Positions 27,901 through 42,900 of a stretch of DNA of 64,000 nucleotides are shown one piece after another. The position numbers and the translations under genes were made by a program. Each line of letters opens with the position of its first letter. Within the stretch, counting starts at the first letter, position 1. The notes under the pieces were generated by a model. It was given only the letters and a program-made list of their open reading frames with translations. It ran no database searches and had not been told where the DNA came from. Origin of the DNA: Syngnathus acus (Eukaryota; Chordata; Actinopteri; Syngnathiformes; Syngnathidae); NCBI RefSeq assembly GCF_901709675.1, contig NC_051103.1, forward strand, positions 7,919,501 through 7,983,500, given 5' to 3'.

Positions 27901-30900
27901 CCTGGAAGTCCTGCTCCTCAACAAGCTTGTCTTTGTAGACACGATTGGACTCGTGCAGGTAGATTTTCAGCAGGTCCACAGGGGTTTTCAGACACTCAGA
28001 AGTACTGAAGAGAATGCCCTGGGCAGGAAGGTAGAAAAGGGGAGCTTAGCCTTACATTCCAATTTAAATCACAAAAAAAGGTGGGAAATGCACTGAAAGT
28101 CAGGCGTGCCAGAAAAAGCGGCATAAATAACGCTTTAGTTGGGCTTAATCTGACTCTTTTAGCAGGACTGCGTCTGAAGATAACAAGCAGGTATTGGGGG
28201 AAAAAAAGTCAAGCTTACTAAAGCATGCATATGGAGAGCAGTGATTTGTGACAACTACCCACAAAGAGCTAATTGCTAACGATTGTCTAGTTCAGGGATG
28301 CCCAATCTATTTTGTTTTTAAGGCCGATGGATGGTGTGTTTATGTGTGGTAATGTGTAGACTGAAAATTCACACTTAGCTGAAATGATTGCCATTACTTG
28401 AGGTCTAGATGTTTTCCTCCAGTATTATATGAATCATCGAATACTTTGACTTTTTTTTTCTGCTTCATTTCACTGCCTAATGGTGTGAATAACTAGAGCC
28501 CCCACTTTCCAAGTGTCCCTGAGCAAAACACATAATTCTATGCTGGAAATGATGTAGTCAGGTGAGAGAAGAAAAAAAAAAGATACCAAGCACTTTTTTC
28601 TTTTTGCATTCTGAATAAACATAAAGGATAAAACAACAACAGATTCATGATATGCTTGTTTTTGGCAGTAGCAACCAACTGTGGGTGTGATCATGTTGAC
28701 ATTCCAAAATATTGCAAGCAAATACAGCAAACCATTTCCTTCGTCAACATTTTCTTAACTACAGGAGAGTGAATTGTCCTGTGGTAAGCGAGACATGACA
28801 GCAAGTGTCAAAGCACAAACAAAAACAGAGAACTTCTTTTTTGTCCCTGTGTTCTGAAAGCTCTCACCCTCTACTGTCCTTGATTCCTAAATCCTGGTTT
28901 GAATTCAGGCGAGGCGTGTACATGTCTGTTTGTTTTTTTGCTTTCCTTCTCGCCTGACAGCAGATGTGAGACCACTCCCGCAACACATTATCTCTCATAC
29001 TGTTTCCTACTTTTTTCGCACCACATCTGTTTGAGGAGCTGAAGTGGAGGAGATAAGGCTTGGGATATGACCAATAGCTGTGACAGAGAGCAAACAAACC
29101 TCTTTGTTCCCAGTCAAACTGTTTATCTCGCCTCGTGGAATTAATTAAGCAGAGAGTCATCGTGACACGGACTTGAGTCACTGATGTGATGACTTGATAA
29201 AAACTAAAACTGTAAGTCTCTGCATTTGACACCTGATGACTTGAAAGACTTGATTGTTGTTCATTTTGTGTGTTTGGTTGAGAGTTCTTTTTTTTTATGG
29301 GGCACTAATCATCATCATTATTATTATTATTATGAAAGTAAATAAGCAAGAGAGGATAACGCTGCATCACCAGCAATAAACAATGAAAATATTCAGTAGA
29401 TGCTTATACTTGAGGAAAAAGTCCCTTCATGATTTCAGCCGAGGCAAACATCTGAAATGGCAAAAGTGGTCACTTGAAGACACCAGGGCAGCCTTTTGTA
29501 GTCATTGAATACTACTGTACACTTTCTGGAGCGGGCAATTAGTGCTGAGCGAGGAGGGTTCCAACCTCTTCTTATCTGCCCAGAGGCATTTGAGCTAGAG
29601 GATGAAGACGTACTGTTTTTTTTGGAAAGTCACTATGAACTGAGTTTTTTTTTGTTTCGATATAGTATGTAAAATGCATACGTGTCTCATGTCTTCTACT
29701 GTATGTTGAAAAATGTCTGATCAGAAATCAACAGTGACTGAAAAGAATAGAATATGACTTTCCAAAGATCCTGTACGACGGAAAAACTCGGAGCAAGAAT
29801 GGGTGTTAGTGGTTGTTGGCTTGCATGGCGCAGGGCCGCTACGCCATTCAACTATATACATATGTACTACTATTTAACTTTTCGTGGGGTCATTAGGGCT
29901 TGAGCTTTGGGATGCTAATTATGTCAAGTCTCAAAGTTTGGCATAGTCAACTTTAAAACTTATGAACTCATTATCAGAGTTAACTTTACGATTTCATTTG
30001 CAAGTTTAATAAGCTCGAATATTTTCCTTATGGTACATTTTGGGTGGGCACGTTTGATATTCTTACTGTTTATTTTTATTTCATTTTATCATTATTAAAT
30101 TCCAGCTCGGTGGCACAATTGACTTTTTCTCAGCACTTCTGGTAAATGGGTTTACTGACATATATACATACTATATATATATAAATGTCGAATATATGAA
30201 TACATTATAATATTGCATCACCATATTTTAATTGGAGGATTAAAGCGATAATTATGGAATAGTGCACCTATATATTCTATTCTCATAATGGGACTCCTGA
30301 GCTATCTTGGTAAATTCCAGGTGGATTTATGAAAATTGAAGTTCTTATAACCAAGGGGCTTGAGGCATTAATTATACAATGGAGTGTGTTAAATCAAGGA
30401 GCCTGCCCTCCGTGAAAGCGTGGAATATTTTGACTTAAATATTGCCCTGAAAGCGCCTCCCTTGTTGAGCTTCCTTGCCCTGATATTATATTTTTTAAAT
30501 ACATTAAGTCATCAGTAATACCCGTGCGAGTGCAAATCCATTATAAATTTCAGACTTATTTCTGGCTTTTAGGGGCAAAGCCATTAAATCAATAATCATT
30601 TAAATGAAAAATTAGTAACACTAGCTTGGCTTTTTTCCATGTGGTGCCATAAAAATAGAGAGTGGAATAACTTTACTGTGGTGAGTGATTTCTTAAGGCG
30701 ACCTCTGACATTCTATGATGAATAGATTAACCTGAGGTTGTTCTTTTAAAGTCATTCTCTTCTGGATAATTCCCTATCCTATACAGTATTTGCTTTCTGT
30801 GTGTCACCTGGTAGATATTGGAGAGGTCTCGTAGGTTGAAAATGTAGTGGAACTTGACTGCAGTGGGGAGAAAAGTGGAGGCAACGCTCAGATGCAGAGC

Positions 30901-33900
30901 CAGCGATAACTGGACCAGGGTGGGGCAGCTCTTCCGGATGGCGGCTGGGAAAGCGTCATTCTGCAGGTGCTGCGACAAAATCGAAGTGTATATGGTCGCG
31001 AGGGCGTCAGCTCCGGGGAAAGATAGGGCGATGACTGAAAAGTGGCGCTGCGGAGAGAAAGAGGATCAAATGTCCTTACGCTGACCCATGGAAAAAAAGC
31101 AACACAGCATTTCAAATGTAACCATCGTTCATAACGCTTTGAACTGTGTGTACGAATACCTGCAGCCTTGGATTGATGGTAAAGCTTCCAGCCGTGGGGT
31201 TCATACACGACACATACTGAACACGTTGTATTTCCTTCAAAAGGAGTTTATTACGGTCATACCTTGAAGAACACAAAATAATCATCAGCTACAGATCGAC
31301 ATATTTTCATAAATGGCCATATGTATTGAGGAGGGACCTTACAGAAGAAGGTAAAAATATGCTTTGACTGCAGCGGCTGTTCCTCGGAATTACACTCATC
31401 AGCCGCTGACACTCTATTATCTCAATGAACCCTTTCTGTGTTAGTATAAGGGAAAACTGGCACCTTAGAAATTAAACTGGGTAACAAACCAATAGCTTTT
31501 GTAAGACTTGCTGAAAAGTCCCTAGGAGAAAAACATATTGCAAAAAAATGGTATACCAGTGGTTGTAGTCCATATGTTGACGTATTAGTGTGTGAGGTTG
31601 AACTGTGCCATATGCATCCACCTCAGGCATATTCAAGTCATCGATAAAGTAGATCAGCCTTCTGCTGCCGGGAGGTCCGTAGTTGCGTCCTGCCTTTTTC
31701 TCAAGGGGCTTTTCCAACACAGCTATGAGGCAGATGGTAATAAGGGCACAATCCATTTAAAACGTATTGTTATTAGGACTTGGGAGTTCACGTCACTATT
31801 CTGACATGAATAAATGTCTGCCTACTTGAATATCCACATGCATACCTTGCAGCATTGCCGATGTGGTGTAATAATTGAAAGGGACATTTGCAACCGCATA
31901 TTTGTCCGGATCCAGTGACGTCAGTTTGTCAGCGACCAGGACAGACTTGCCGGTGCCGGCATTCCCGACGAGCATGATAGGCCGGCGGTGCTCCAGCAGA
32001 CAATCGATGAAGAAACGGACTCGAATGCTCTCTGCTGTGTGAACTAAGCAAGCCTGAGAAGAGGAAACAAATCCACTGTGCCTCTCTTTCTCCAACATGA
32101 ACAAATGTTATGTACCTGAAGTGGAGTGTCAGCATCCATCTCAAACATGGGCACCATTTTGGACCAGGGTTCAAACTTCTTGCTCTCGGAGTCAATGTAG
32201 TAATCAAACACTGTGCCGTGGGATGGAAACTTGATGCTTTTGAACTCTGCCACCCACCACTTGCTGAACTCCACTCTGTAGTCAACCAGCTTCATTCCCA
32301 CAAAGACAGGAGGTTTCAGTCAATATCCTAAAATGGCTTCCTTTCCCCGTCGTAGATATGCATCCACGCGTCTCATTCAATCATATGTGAATACAAATAA
32401 AGGCAATAAAAAAGACGCATCACCGGAGCAGTTAAATTGTGAAAAATGAAAAGATGGCAGTAAGCTTCAGATAGCCTCATCACTTTCTGACTGACAGTTC
32501 CTTGCCTTCCATTTTTCTTTCTCAACTATTTGCTGCTGTGTGCCTGTATTCCCTTCCAACTCTGCAGTCAATAAAACCACTTAGTATTTAAATGCATCTG
32601 TGATGAGGAAATAAAGTAGAGTAGGAGAGAGCAGTTTCTATGTATGGATTCAAAATACATTTCAAGTGTTTTTTAACAAAGAGAAAGTTGTATGAAACGC
32701 ACGAGGGCTTTTCACCACAAAACCTTTTAGCATATTTTAAATTATGCACAAACAATACCTGGTCTTGAAACAAAGCTCCCCCAAATGCCCAGACAGCAGC
32801 AAAAACAAAATAAAGCTCATAAAGTTCCTTTGCGGAGTCAGCCGGGGCATTTTCTGGTGTTAGTAGGCACTCGAGCAAATAGCAAAGCATCTGGACCATA
32901 CTCTGGTCGGGGATAGGGATGATCTTTTTAAACCTAGGGGAAAAACAAATAGACAAGAGAAACATAATGCCACTCCTTTGTAGAACAATCAAACTACAAT
33001 GAATGCAGCAAGTTGGCACATAGTCAGATGCTCAATCCTTGATTATTGGCTGAAAACTAAGCATGCCAAGGTACTTGGTGACACATTGGTGACGATAATA
33101 AGCTGTTAGAGAAATCTCTCACCTTATTCTTAAGACATCCAGGCAGGAGGGGAGATACTTGTCAAACAAAATGGTCAGGTTAGCCTTCTCTGATTGCACC
33201 TCCCTCCCATCAATCCAGCTTGACACCAAAGGGTTCCATCCTAGGTCTGCTGGGTTTATGTACAGGATTCCTGAGGGGAGTGGGACAGATTGGGTTTTAA
33301 TTGCTCTCTGCCTCCGAGTTGGATTTATGTAGAAGGAAAGAAAAGGCACTTTTGTTTGACTGTTATTTTGTTCCCGTTGGCGATTAAATGTGCGTGGATG
33401 GTAACTTACCCTGGCGTTTTCATATGACGCAACATTCCTACAATTCCAACGAGTCACGACGATCCTTTACCTGCTCTGGATACAGTCGCTGGGGTAGCAG
33501 TCTGAAGGTGGCTAATCTCAAATAGCAGTCTCATGCTTGAGTTCAGAGGGATCCGTTCATTACTGGCCAAGGTCAGAACCTAAAGCGAAACGGGAACTAC
33601 ATTTAATAAACATGCATTGTGCTAAAATGGGTGTCCATATTCCAATGATTTCAACGTCACACCTTGTTATCATCCATGACTGTGTTGAGCGACTCAATCC
33701 ACATTGGGTCAATATCTCCATCCAAAACTATCCATTTAGGCCCATTGTGACTGATATTGGAGAGTTCACGCATTATACAAGAGAACAGACCTGTGAGATA
33801 CAATATACGTGCATTTTCATCAAATAAGGTGATTCAAATATTTGACAAATATTTTAATGACAGAATCCCTGGTCACCGTCTTTCCATTCTCTGGTTGATG

Positions 33901-36900
33901 GGTTGATGATGCCAAAAAGTTCATCATTGGTCACAGCTTTTGGGTTGAGATCCACCCAGACGGGTCGACGTTTTGTATTCTGGTAGGTTTTTTGGAGTGA
34001 CCTCAGCACCTGGCTCTTTCCAGTACCGGCATTCCCAATCACAAATACTGAGTGTCGCACCGTCAAAAGCTCTTCTAGCTGCACCACCTTGCAAAATAGG
34101 CAGAAATGAAAAAAATAGGAATGTTTTGATTATAATCAAAACTGGACATGTATTTTTTTTAACCACATAGTATGACTGTCAATGCCTTATATTATATACA
34201 GTGTAAGCTACACAACAAACTGATGAATAACTAGCTTTGAAATCAGACAAGTAAAAACTGTCAAATATTTTAAAAAGATGATTGGAAATAGAAATTGCGA
34301 GCAATATCTGTATTTTAAGTGAAGACAATTTGCAATTTTAGACGATCCACAATTTGTCTTTGCGGGCCACGTAATATGATGCGACGGGGCGTATCTGGCC
34401 CCCGGGCCTTGACTTTGACACAGCGGACTAGAAAGAATGACACCAGTGACTTTCCATGTCTGCGTAAGTGAAAAGGACAGAGACTTGCTCTGTTCTGTAG
34501 CATAATCTTGCTTTGATGCATCGGTCACTGATATAAGCGCTTTAATAATTGATTGGACTATTCCACTTTCTTTTTCTCCATTCCACTTGTAGTTATTCAA
34601 TACTGAATACCTTTGGTCCAACAATCTTGAGGAATGATAATGATGTCAGCTCAAATTTGAAGTCGGAAATGCACTCTCGGGGTGATTCTGTGACTATTGT
34701 TATTCTCGGCAAAATCCATTTGTCCAAAAGTCGGAAGTTTGCAATTATATTGAATAACATTTCTTGAATCCTTTTGATGATTGTTGAGTTCAGATGTGAC
34801 ATGACAGCGAGTGCAAGAGCAAGAATAAAAAGGTCTTTCTTCTCATTTTCTACTCAAATATACAGATGGCGAGCTCAATCAATGCCATCGACGTTGCTCC
34901 TCGGGGCTCCTCATCCATTTCCATTCAGGAAGAGCCCAGGTGGCTTTCCACTCTCAAAGGCCCTGGTTGATTACTACTTTGATGCGAGAGGGACTAATGC
35001 TAGCACGGGCTAATGCTAAAGGCATGCAGTCTCTTTCACCTCGCTGCTTTCCCCTGTGTTGCGTGAAATCAAAAGGTTGGCTGCACAAACAAAGACAGTA
35101 AAAGTTCAAGCTCTGGGGGTGGATGGTTGTTATTGATCGCATTGCCATTCTCTCGCTTTAGTTCTCTCTCCCTGCCTTCCTCTAACTCTCGTTTTTTTTT
35201 CTTTTTCCTGTGGCTATCTCACACAATGCCAGGGTTAAGTTGTACGGTGCAGCCCCGGCCTCCATTGGTGTTGTGTTATTATGTGTTTTCCGTGTCTATT
35301 TGACCTGAGGCAAATTGCACTTATTTTCCGTGGCCCTGTGTTCATCCATCTCTGACATAAGGTGCTTTCTTTGAGGCATGCGTTATGAGTAGGTAATATA
35401 ACGAAAGGAATCGGATCGGCGGTTCAGGCACCTGAAGCCTCATCACGGCCAAGCATTGGCGTTTGCAATATTTGCGCAATTCATCCAAGACCTCAGACAC
35501 GTCGGACACTAATGGCTCTTTCCCATCGGAGGATTAGGACGAGGCGTAAACACGTTTTGGTGAGAAGTAAGATAAATCTGAATGAAAGTGCCACAACTGT
35601 AATATCTTTCTAAATTGTTAAAGATGAAATCCCATTAAGGGACTTTGTTGCCGCTCCTCAGACATCTTGTGATTGCATTTTCCTATTTCCTCGCTTTCGC
35701 AAGCAGCTCGAGCTTGTGCGTTTGGAATTAATTGTAAACAAAATCAAATCCACTGCAGCAGGCAATCAAGGAATTGGCTTTACTGTACCTTGAGTACAAA
35801 ATTCTCCTCGGGCTGTAACTTCATGTCAAGAATAGATTTCTTGACCTGCTTCTCAAAGTCCAAGTCTCTTTTCCTGGGTACATCCAGAGCAGGGAACAGG
35901 TCACCTATCAACCCCATGAACACTGGCATGTCATCCGTCACAATTTTGGGAATGTTGAAATCTCTCAAGGCTCTCATCAATACTTGCTCCTCAGCCCGAC
36001 TGGGATCGCCTCTCTTTAGAGAACCGGCAACCACCAGTACGGACTTGATGGCACGGAGGCCCCAATCGTAATGGTCCTTCAAAAAAAAAAAAAGAATAGA
36101 TTGTTCATTTGTAGTGATACTGTTTCCTAAATCAACACTGGAAAAAAGTTCCGTAATCATGCCACTTTTATTATGAATCTTTACTACCTGTTTGGAAAGA
36201 AGTTCTTTGCACAACGTGTAGAGTGTGATAAACTTCCTAGCGAGAACCCGTGCAGCGATGAATCCCTCAGCCACCAACATGATTTCACAGATCAGCTCAA
36301 AGTCTGGCACCACCATGGCACATGGTCTGTGAAAAAGAAGGTGAAAAGAACACACTGCAATATAAAATCACTTGATAACAGGATTAAATTGACTTCCGCA
36401 TTGTCTGAGCAAATCGAAGTTGATCGCATGCATTTCTAGATCACTTGCTTTAACTCATTCACAGTTGAAACGCTTCTTTGCCGCCGTCAATGGTAGCTAT
36501 TTGACTAACCTGAAAAGAGCTTTTAGGTTCTCAGGAAGCTCTGTCCTACCAGCATAACCAGGATTCATCGTGACGAAGATGCCCACACTCGGGCAAAGGG
36601 TTATGTCTTCGCCCATGAAATTAAACATCTGTTTCTTATCTCGAATGGCATCTTGAATACTTTTGACCTACAAAGAAGTCAAAAGTAAATACAGCATACT
36701 AATCACGTTGGCTTGTCAATATATTGAGAAATCGAACAAAAAGATTTGCATTCTTCCGGCGGTTTTCAAAACGGTTTCGAGGTTTTCTTGAGGTTTGAAT
36801 AATATACGTATTTAAAAATTTAGATATATTTAAAAAGAGTTTCACACTGCTGTGGTAGAAAAGTGTAACACAGTTGACAGCTGGAGGAACATCTCTTCAT

Positions 36901-39900
36901 GGATGAGTGGCACTCGGCAACAGATCACTCGCTCGTATTAACACAGAAAAGGAAAAATGTTGCTGCACCGCAAAATGGAGCATCAAAAGGGCTTAATTTT
37001 AAAGGGTGGGATTGTTTCGCACTCAAAGTATACTTGGTAAAAAGTACCACATTCATGTTTATTGGACACTCATTTAAATCATTTATTAGGAAATTCAACA
37101 ATTTGACTATTAATAATCATACTGACGTTCCAGTGGGCAGTTCTTTTCTTTCAGTAGGTGTTATTTAAACGAAACAAAAAATTTGATTCGCTTGGAAGGT
37201 TCATAAGCTTTAAAAAAAATGTGCAATCTGAGAATTGGAAGCATCCTAAAAAAAACAATCATAAAAAAAAACGGTTCAAATAATGGACACTAAATTACAC
37301 AAAAGACAAATCAAGATAGATATAGGCAAAAAAATGTATATGTTGGGAGTACGCACCTGTACTGAATGAAACTAAATTCAAATCTAACCAATTTATCCTC
37401 ACGATATCACATCTGGCGGACATGTGTTTGCATCTGCTTCCATAATACGGGACTCAGCCCAGCACCTGCAGCCCCAACTGGTAATGGAGGCTATCACCCT
37501 TTCATAGTAGCTGTTCCTACTTTAAGAGGGCCGATTATTTGTGGCGGGCTACGCTCGCCACGGTGCCAGTTTGCTCGGCGTAGCCCATTCCACAGATGCT
37601 GGCCAAGCAGTGAAACAGCCTGCTGACTGTCACAGTCCAGGTTTGATGCTTCTCTCTCTCAAGGTCTCTACTTCTCCACATATAAGGCACCGTGATTTAT
37701 TATTCATTAAACCTTGCAACACCTAGTCATTTCAGTGGCTCTTTAAAATTCTCCACGCTCACTTGCCGGGTCTTGAAGAGAAGACGGCTTGACTTTCATT
37801 GCAGCTATAACAGAAAAGGCAAGGGCATAGCACTGGCTGTTTTATAGAGGAGTGACTAATGAGCCAGAGACTAAGGGGCACTATCACCATTATCAACAAG
37901 ATCATAATCAGCATCTTTATCAGTGCTAGATGATACTCCATGACAGTGTTCCTTCCACTTGCAGGAAAATCATGTCAAAATGGGCAAAGGCAGGATATGA
38001 ATGCACGTGAGAGAGACCACAACCACAAAGAAAGGCTTCTTTTGATGCCAGATAGCGGAATGTGCAATGACAGAAGAGCGAGCATCAGCTGAAACGCAGA
38101 AAGGGCCTGACTTCTAACGGGAGAGCTAGGTCAGATGCATTTATACTTTGGTTTCCACGAGCTTCTATCAAGTGGAAGATGATGAAGACTGGAGCTGACT
38201 GTGACAGAGAGCATGAAAGATGCTAATGATCATGTGTTATGAGGAAAGGTCTTCTCACTTATGATGACATTGTACCACCAAAACTCATTTATTGTTATTT
38301 TGAAAATATCTTTTTTTTCCATAAGCAGTAGCTCTGTCAAAACATTTTGTCATTGCAGAGGCCTTTTCTCATCTCTGACATCGTTCTGTCGCCAAAACTA
38401 GAAATTAGCAGACTGCAATTGCACAGTTGAGTTGGTAGCGCACTCGAGTTTGCCGCAATTGCTTGGATGATTAATGAATGCTTACATACTTACACATACT
38501 GTAATCAACACAATTCCAAACAATCAATTAATCAATATCACTGCCATCCATTAAATCAATGCAAAATATATTGAATCCGTGCTGTAAATACAATATGTTG
38601 CTATTATTTTTAAAAAATGGGAACAAAAAGCCACAATACAAAAAATAACAACCCCTCACAAAGACTTGGAGAACATGCAAACAGAACACAGGAAGGCCTG
38701 AAGTTAAAATTGATGGCCTGAGGAAGGCAGCAGAAGCACATCATCAGCAAAAAGCAGAGGCCCAATATTGAGACCACTAAAGTGGACCATGACAAGATGA
38801 TGGCTGTGGCTATAAATTGCGTCCGTAAATGCTAGCAACAAACTCAGTGACGTAAAGGCAGCCTTGGCAGAGTTCAGCGATAACTGGAAAAAAACAAATC
38901 AGATTTACAAGAACAGGACATTTTCTTTTCTTACCTGTACAGCCACCACAGACAGCACCTCCACTGAGATTCTGTTGAATTCATCAAAGCAGCCCCATGT
39001 GCCTGTCTGAGCCAAACCTTTGTAGATGTTTCCACAAGACTGATGAAAACAACAATAGAAATAATCAAGGTGATGAATAGAGATGGACAGGCCAGGGGTG
39101 TCAAACTCATTTTTGTCGCAATTTGCAATTTTAGTCTCGACACATGAAGACAATGCACAATTTGTCTTGGCGGGCCACAAAAAATGACGTGGCGGGCCGT
39201 ATCTGGCACCCGGGCTTTGACTTTGCCACCCATGGGTTAGACAGTTCAGTATGTTACAAATATTTTTTTTTTTCTCTTGAAACACACAGAAATGAACAGA
39301 GAAGATAAACCTGGAGCTACTCGAACACAACAAGATACTGACAGCAAAATAAGTGGTCAGAATGCTTCCCACCCACATTGAACTTTTTCTAGCATCAACT
39401 TCTGAGTTGTGAATTGTTCTCCCGGGACTAGTTGGAGCAAGATGAAGGAGGCAGCTGACTTCTCTCCAATTACAGGCCAAAAGGAATCCTTTCCTGACGC
39501 AAAACAGAGCTGACTGGAGGATTGATTCAACTTGTGAGCTTATGAGAATGTGTATGCCAGTGCATAACTGAATATGAGCAACAGCGTTGGGGCTCTGATG
39601 TCAGTTTGTACAGCCTGTGTTCCTCCCGGAGTATATTAGCTTTGACAACTTGCTGGGATGTGTATAGCCAGGGGTGCTGTATGGCGGGATACTGTAATGA
39701 TGCACCTGTCTGGGAAAGCAGGAGGCAGCGGGATTGCAAGATTATGTTTATGCCTCCTTTGACCACTCTATATGCAGGAGGTGTACATGAGTGAATAATA
39801 AATCAGGTTGAAGCCAGGGTGCACGGACGGAGGGCATTTTGACAAGGCTCGGTGAAGAAATAACTGTCAGGTAGGAGCAAATCAGCTCTTCTTCCAAAGG

Positions 39901-42900
39901 TGGGATGAAAAGAGGAAAAAAGAAAGAAAGGCAGCAAGACGCTTGACACATTGAATGACAAATGCGCAGCATACTGCTGACAGAGACAAAGATGGAAAGA
40001 TGAGCACATCCAAGTGTGGACTCACCTTGTAGTCCATCTGCTCAGAGCAGTTAAACACATAGACCATGATGCCGAGGGCTCGGCCCAAGTCTTTGGTTGT
40101 CTCCGTCTTGCCTGTTCCTGCAGGTCCTGCCGGAGCTCCACTCATGGTCAGGTGCAGGGACTGAGTCAAGGTGATGTAACACCTAAATGTCAAGTCCATA
40201 CACAAAAGAGGACACTTTACATTCACATCATAAATATATCATCATTATAAATACAACTCTAATTGGATTGTAAGGTTCTCAACACAAACTACAATAGCAT
40301 TTGAAAGCCAATCATTAGTGGCTGATTTCACAAATGTTCTTCTGGATGACTGGGCAACACACACACCACTGAGGCGCTTAAATCTTTTTTAAAAGATATG
40401 ATGTAACTGTATGTTGCAGGCAGCCCAATTCAACTGTCCCGTTATAATCCTTGTGATAAAATGGTGTGGTTAACTAAGACTTTGAGGATGCATTGAAAAG
40501 TTCCAATTCTACTCCCGCCGTGTCAGTACAAATAAACTCCTGACATTTGTATTCTTATGAGCAAAAGAATTTCCCTGTGTTTGCTGAGCAGTCATTGTGC
40601 ATAACCTCATTATATGATAATAGAATCAGCTTCCGTGCGTTGATTAGCATAGAGCCTGATTAGCAATAGCAGTGATTTCTTCTCCAAGAGAAACCTGTCG
40701 GGACTGACAAACAGTCAAGCAATTTAATATCAATAAAAGCAAGCAGCGGCGGCATGGATGTGAAATGATGGAGACAATCAACACATTATCGATCAGGGTG
40801 ATAAATATCATGGCTTGACTTCAATACCAGCGGAGCGCCGATTTTAACGAGTTGCCGCTTAATAAATGATGTATGGACCAGGAGAAATAATGGAAAGCAT
40901 CAACACAGACAGAAAATGGGAGAAGACAAATGATTCCATCTGTAGACAGTGTATCAACCAAATATGAGTGCCAACAAGCTTTGTGGCAGTCCCTTGAAAT
41001 ATGTGCAAAAATCTCCCAAGCTGGACTTTGGCTGCTTTTTTTAAGTCGATTTCGAAAGAAACTGCAATACATCAGTGTGTCTCGGTGAATTATCATTCGA
41101 CACCTGCATTTCTCTGCATCTGCTTTGTGTGTGCGTCAGTCAAATATTCCTGACAATGCAGCAGCGTTCAAACTCCTGCAGTAAATAAATATTGATGCAC
41201 ACACGCTGCCAATATCACTCATGCTGTTACAGATTGATTCCTTTAGTCCATAGGTGTCAAAGTGACGGCCCGGGGGTCAGATCCGGACCGCCGCATCATT
41301 CATTCTATGTGGCCTGTGAAAGCAACTTCAATGATAATTTTTTTTACAGCAACTTCAAAACTAATGGAACAAACTGCTATCCTGGATGTGATTTCAAAAT
41401 GAGTGATCTATCATATATGATGCGGCGATTAAAGAAGCCATATCTAGAAAGTGGCCTGTGACAAAAATAAGTTGGACACCCCTGTCATGGGTCACTGACA
41501 GCTTGCTGGCTCCATGTTGCCCCCAAGGACCACATTAGTAGCCTGATGCGGGCCTGTTCCAAAAATAGGTCATTGTTTGCAGCTCGTGAAACGGAACATT
41601 GTTATTGCATAGATAGAAATGACAATCTATCCGCAAAAAAACAAGTTGCAAGAGTGCTGACCCATGATTTAGGTGATGCTGTTTAATATTGGGATGCTTT
41701 TGTTTGTGAAAAATATGAAATGCAAACAATGCCATTTTCATCTGACATTTTCCATCAGGAGAGACAACTATAATACTGAGACGGACAAAGACAAACAAAG
41801 GGAGGTGAAGGTATCACCAGCCACTCTTTGAAGAAAACTTGGAGGGAAGAAATTTACATACACCTTTATAAGATTGAAGGGGAAAAAAGGGGACAAGATG
41901 CAAACCGCTCATAAGCAAAAAAATAAAATACAAATTGAAAGAGGCTATCCTCACCAGAAAACTAACCCTAGCTGTTTCTGAAGTTATGGATCAAAGCTTA
42001 AGACAAAATGTCCTTTAATCCATAGTCCATTATCAAAATGGACACTGTGGCTTTCTGCAAGGGCATGCAGCCCATTCTTGCTGGCTCCTACGCTGGCTGA
42101 TGTGGCCATCAAAGCCTATTGTTTCTGCTTTATTCTGGCTTCAAATGGAAGACCGGTCGCTCGGTCAATCTGGCAGATCTGGAGCTGCATAATCACACTG
42201 CGCGGTTTGCCAAATGGCTCCGCGAGGCAGGTTTTTATCTCTATGTTGTAAAAAAAACGTTATCAGGAATCCTGTGGAAACATGTGCTTGGGAACAAACA
42301 AAACAATGGTCAACTTCCCCCAGGTGAGTCGATCCAAAAGATTTTGCTTGCCATGGATGTCTACTGTCATCCAAATGGAGATGACTGGAATCTTTTTATT
42401 TTTGTTATCGCGTATCATATAAAAGAAATTGTGAATTACTGAAAACATACAAGCGCAAATATTGTGCAGTATATTGAAGCCACTGTAATTGCCTTACCAG
42501 AGGTTCCGGACTCCTTTAATCAGTCATATTGTTTCAAGAATAATTGGCAAGACAAGCTTCACAATTACAAACATTGTTTGTTGACATCAGATGTAGTTCG
42601 GAGAATGAAATACTAGATTGGAGCTAAGAAAACATGACACAAAGGTACCTGTCTGTTAGAGGCGTGATGACGAGTCGCGGCGTGTTGCCAAGATACTCGT
42701 AAGAGTAGCGGAACTGGGCATCACAGATATTTGCAAAACAATGACGCTCCTTCTCATCCCATCGGTGTCTCAGCTGGGAAAGCCACACAAATGCTTGAGA
42801 ATTCTCCACCTGAAAATACAAGTTGAGAAAATAATATTCTATTAGTCCACACTTTCTCTGCGTTTCCATTCTTATCTCCAACATTCTAATCTTATCGGCC

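Larger units (their letters stand above)
28019..30807 (-). other. dnah9 intron 47
   Basis: 2.8 kb. It holds the possible 42-nt cassette exon, an ATC/ATT repeat, an AT dinucleotide run near 30160-30185, a CAGGGATGCCCAATC-type fragment near 28293 resembling a hAT terminus, and an AT-rich motif-dense block near 30220-30660. Confidence 0.65.

Noticed and set aside
28440-28570. Fragment resembling a repeat with GTGTCCCTGAGCAAAACAC
   Set aside because: Short and degenerate; boundaries cannot be set from one copy.
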